64,000 nt of DNA from assembly GCF_933775445.1 (NCBI RefSeq), contig NC_065875.1, positions 24,117,555-24,181,554 on the forward strand, read 5' to 3'. Made by a program: the position numbers and the translations under genes. Origin of the DNA: Argentina anserina. Its lineage: Eukaryota > Streptophyta > Magnoliopsida > Rosales > Rosaceae. The notes beneath the pieces are model-generated. The model saw nothing but the letters and a program-made list of their open reading frames with translations. It was not told the DNA's origin and did not search any database. Positions 61,201-64,000 of the stretch are shown one piece after another. Numbering within the stretch: position 1 is the first letter of the stretch; every line of letters begins with the position of its first letter.

Positions 61201-61597
61201 CGCGAATTAGACACTGGTCTCTGTCTCTTGATACTTCACAATGCCGATCAAACTCCTCCCCATCTTTATACCCGGCTAAAACATTTGCTGAAACATTGTA
61301 ACAAGGCACAGAGTGTTCTTTATCTCTGCCACAAAGACCAAGCTCTTTTTCTTTACTACCACCCAGTGAAAGAGACCTCAGCTCCAAGTAATCAACTGCT
61401 GCTTGCTCCTTTAGCCTCCTATAGTTTGTGTAGATGTCTGGTACTGAACTTGGGTTTAAAGAATCAAATGTACTTGAAGAGGATGATCCCAACACTGCAA
61501 TTAGTGCAAGTACACTCACAAGGCACAATAGTAACCAGTTGAGTGGCGGTCTAGGACCAAAAATAAGAGACAGTTTACCCAACCAGGAGCTTCTCAT
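58243..61597 (-). CDS. QUL1: QUASIMODO2-like putative methyltransferase (DUF248), 8 exons, 621 aa
   Basis: Exons: 61086-61597, 60825-60960, 60333-60573, 59949-60180, 59603-59760, 59124-59427, 58686-58818, 58243-58392. A single N-terminal membrane anchor ([19 protein letters not shown]) gives a type II Golgi topology. DUF248 landmarks follow: [52 protein letters not shown], the SAM-binding motif [62 protein letters not shown] and [19 protein letters not shown]2 is needed for homogalacturonan (pectin) synthesis and cell adhesion; the QUL members are presumed relatives. The start at 61597 was preferred over 61633 because it leaves a compact tail before the anchor. All introns are GT-AG except intron 5, whose donor reads CATG|GAAAGT, the only position that keeps the conserved frame. 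Confidence 0.92.
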
Positions 61598-62460
61598 GTT
61601 CAAAATCGTGCAACACCAACCTATTAATTCCAAGATAACCCCACTAGGTAACCTTCAGCTTAAATCTCCAGAAAGACTGAAAATCATCACCTATCATAAG
61701 ACACAAGCTTCTACATATATCACCATGAATCCGGACAATTCTTACAAGCATTGAAAAAATGATCCCCACTCCTTCCCCAACAGCATATGCAAATCTTCAC
61801 TCTGATCGTTCCATCAGCTTCACGTATTCATTCATAAACTCATCTGAGCCAAACCCAGATAAGATCACAGCTAAACAGGATTTCAAACTCGATTATACGT
61901 AACCAGATTTTCAATCTTGAGCAGCACCAATACAGCTAAATTCCAAAAGAAACTGTCTTTCAACAACTGATCAACCAAGACCAACCTGCAACCGAAGCCA
62001 AAAGTCCAACCAATCAAATCCATCACAATCAATGTCCCAAATAAAAGTCCAGATTGGTTGCATAGAAAAACTACTCCACAACTAATCCAAACCAGAGTCT
62101 ATCAGCACAAGATTCCAACCATTTACCATATTTCATATGTTTCCACATCAACTAGAAACAGAATTACAAGTACAAAACAAAATGTCAGCACTTTCCATTC
62201 TTACAGAAAACCAGTGAGCACCCAAAAATCCCAGATCCAACTCAGATCCAACCCAAAACCAACCAAATCACTATCAAACTCCATATACAAACAAAAAAGC
62301 AATAAAATCCAAAATGGAGTCAACTTGAGCAAACCAAACCCATCAATGGAAATGGAGGATTAGGGTTTTGGGGAATGCTTACCGGTACTGGGTTCGTTGA
62401 ACAAGAGTGTGAGATTCAAAAACAGAGCAAAAGACTCAGACTTTAATGTGAGTCCAAAAT
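61598..62460 (-). other. 5' UTR of the methyltransferase with a leader intron
   Basis: On minus the sequence ACCG|GTAAGCATTCC at about 62380 is a good donor. It lies 0.8 kb upstream of the start codon, so the 5' UTR is probably spliced, the acceptor lying near 61700-61980. No open frame on either strand is supported. Confidence 0.5.
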
Positions 62461-63599
62461 TATAGGAATTCTAGTTATTTGTGTTTGTGTTTGAGTTTTT
62501 GTGTTTGTGTTCGTGTTCAGGATTTTATACGTCTCTTGTCTTTTTTTTTGTTATTCAGATCCAGAGGCTCGTAGAGTTAGAAGAAGAAGAAAAAAGACGA
62601 AAACAATCATTAATTTTTTTAATATAAACTCAATTAAAGGGAATCATTGTTATTTATTGTGTCCTGAACTTTTATTTACTTTTCGTATTTAATTTGGTTC
62701 TTTGGTTGTTTTGTGTCTACGCCATGACGTACGCCAACAACCGGCCTCACAATTTGGTTGTAAAGAAATTAATTTACGGCTGTGATTTTTCCGTCAATTA
62801 TATGTGATTAGCTTAACCCAAAAAATTGTGTCGTTAAGAGGATGTCACTGTCTTCCTAGATTAGGAAAACAATAAATGTAGGATGGACCAACCCAGAATT
62901 TATAAGAAATGAAAAACAATGAATTGGGTTGGTCTCAGCTGGTAGCAGCTAGCTTTACCTTGAACATGAAGGTTGAAACTTTCACCTTCATATATTTCTT
63001 CTTTTAGTGAATAATAGACTAATCCAATTTAATGATTACTAATCAAAGTATTAGTTAACAGTTAGATTGCCAACTCTGCAGGTACAGGCCACACAGTAGG
63101 GCTGATAGAATGTGAGCTGTGCCAATCATAGCCATAGCTTAAGGCTTTATGTATGGGCTTGATTGCTGGTCAAGATTCCTGTGCTGACCATTGAGGAAAA
63201 AGATGGGTTTTTTTTCTAGAACATGGCATTAATTCCCTGGCTTTTGCAGAGAATTGATCAGAAGCAATATTAAAGTAAACAAAATCTATCTGTTCATGTA
63301 CTAGGAAGAAGGATTCAAAATTCAAGACCATGCTATCAAATTGTTAAGAAAATCCAACTGCTACAAGTAAAACTGAGTAAGCGAAATGAAGAACAAGTTT
63401 TCAATAATACATGTAAGAATGGTAGTACAACAATGATGACTGATGAGCACGACTACAACATACATCTGTATAATGCTAGGAGAAACAGCAGCAATTCTTA
63501 TCAATTCAGGATTGGTTTATCCATGTTTTATCAGCATAAGAATCTGGAGAAACCTAGACCTGTATCAAAACTGAATAGCATTGTACTTTTTTTCCTCGC
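62461..63599. other. Intergenic, no supported gene
   Basis: Promoter of the methyltransferase on the left, 3' UTR of the partial gene on the right. AT-rich with short T runs; nothing else recognised. Confidence 0.4.
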
Positions 63600-64000
63600 T
63601 CATGAATTTGCCAGTTCCCTGTTCAAGTAATCAACAAACATCCTCTTTGCGCTGTCTGCATCTGAAGGTGGCGGTCGCCCACTTAAACTCGTTTGCCCTG
63701 TCAATTTTATGAAAGTTCGGCGTAAGCTTCGAAGCTCTGGAAGCCCTACTGGTCTAGAGATATTGATAGGTGGTAACCCCTGACCAACAGAAACTCCATT
63801 TAAAGGCCCTCCAAGTGCCTGTGATTGTGCTTCCACAATAGCATTGGACACCTCTTGTGTTGCTCGGTCCAGCTCATACAGAGAGTTTGCCTCTGAAAAC
63901 CGTGTGTTCTGTGTTGCAATAGTTGGCTGCAATGTTTTCACATCGCGTGTCTTTGAGTCCACCTTCTTAGTCAGATACAAAATCGCATCTAAAATAGCAG
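63600..64000 (-). CDS. C-terminal part of an unrecognised protein (runs off window)
   Basis: An open frame enters from the window edge (AILDAILYLTKKVDSKTRDV) and ends at the stop 63600-63602, giving 133 codons without any stop. The sequence is hydrophilic and probably helical (RFSEANSLYELDRATQEVSN), followed by a Gly/Pro-rich linker (GGPLNGVSVGQGLPPINISR) and a basic end (LPELRSLRRTFIKLTGQTSL ... ADSAKRMFVDYLNRELANS). Balanced codon use and lack of low-complexity residues argue for a real coding exon. I do not recognise the family and assign no function. Confidence 0.7.
   Translation of the reverse strand, partial: AILDAILYLTKKVDSKTRDVKTLQPTIATQNTRFSEANSLYELDRATQEVSNAIVEAQSQALGGPLNGVSVGQGLPPINISRPVGLPELRSLRRTFIKLTGQTSLSGRPPPSDADSAKRMFVDYLNRELANS

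Noticed and set aside
1..64000. Prokaryotic-type systems (operons, toxin-antitoxin, phage, CRISPR)
   Set aside because: The window is plant nuclear DNA throughout; no Shine-Dalgarno-led gene clusters or such families are seen.

Overview
This is a stretch of plant nuclear DNA, most likely from a eudicot of the rosid group. Rosaceae is a guess from overall gene and repeat style, not a demonstrated assignment. The evidence is split genes with GT-AG introns, a eukaryotic tRNA-Asn, PPR proteins, a chloroplast triose phosphate translocator, ureide permeases, an X8-domain protein and LTR retrotransposons of the Copia and Gypsy types. All exon coordinates below were read by eye from splice sites and reading phase; no alignment was run.

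Layout. 0-0.4 kb: start of an F-box/DUF295 gene leaving the window. 0.9-2.9 kb: intronless PPR gene. 3.0 kb: tRNA-Asn(GTT) inside the divergent promoter shared with a 15-exon RUS3-like gene (3.2-6.7 kb). 7.4-7.9 kb: decayed DUF295 fragment. 8.3-23 kb: a tandem array of three ureide permease (UPS) genes on the minus strand. The first copy is a pseudogene carrying a 5.5 kb dead Copia element exactly at its last splice acceptor; the other two read as intact 403 and 397 residue proteins. 23.8-26.7 kb: erlin-like SPFH protein, head to head with an alpha/beta hydrolase (27.2-29.5 kb). 31.4-32.9 kb: GPI-anchored X8 protein. 34.5-39.2 kb: Gypsy remnant with a very long LTR that itself hosts another insertion. 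40-43 kb: second PPR gene. 44-46.6 kb: triose phosphate translocator (TPT). 48.9-50.7 kb: EAF7-like chromatin protein. 52-53.9 kb: epsilon-type 14-3-3. 54.6-56.1 kb: third PPR gene with a frameshift. 56.6-57 kb: F-box/DUF295 pseudogene. 58.2-61.6 kb (5' UTR to about 62.4): QUASIMODO2-like methyltransferase. 63.6-64 kb: 3' end of an unrecognised gene.

Plant genes are transcribed singly, so there is no operon logic. The gene order is informative: from memory, homologues of these genes sit in short runs on three Arabidopsis segments (around At1g13770-13860, At2g03480-03600 and At1g26440-26500), and here they lie interleaved in one 60 kb block. That looks like an ancestral order kept here and split in Arabidopsis after genome duplication. 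I found no new system of the defence or mobile-operon kind. The observations most worth a second look are the decay and apparent gene conversion in the UPS array, the insertion point of the Copia element, two non-standard splice donors (GC in 14-3-3, GA in the methyltransferase) and the frameshift in the third PPR gene.
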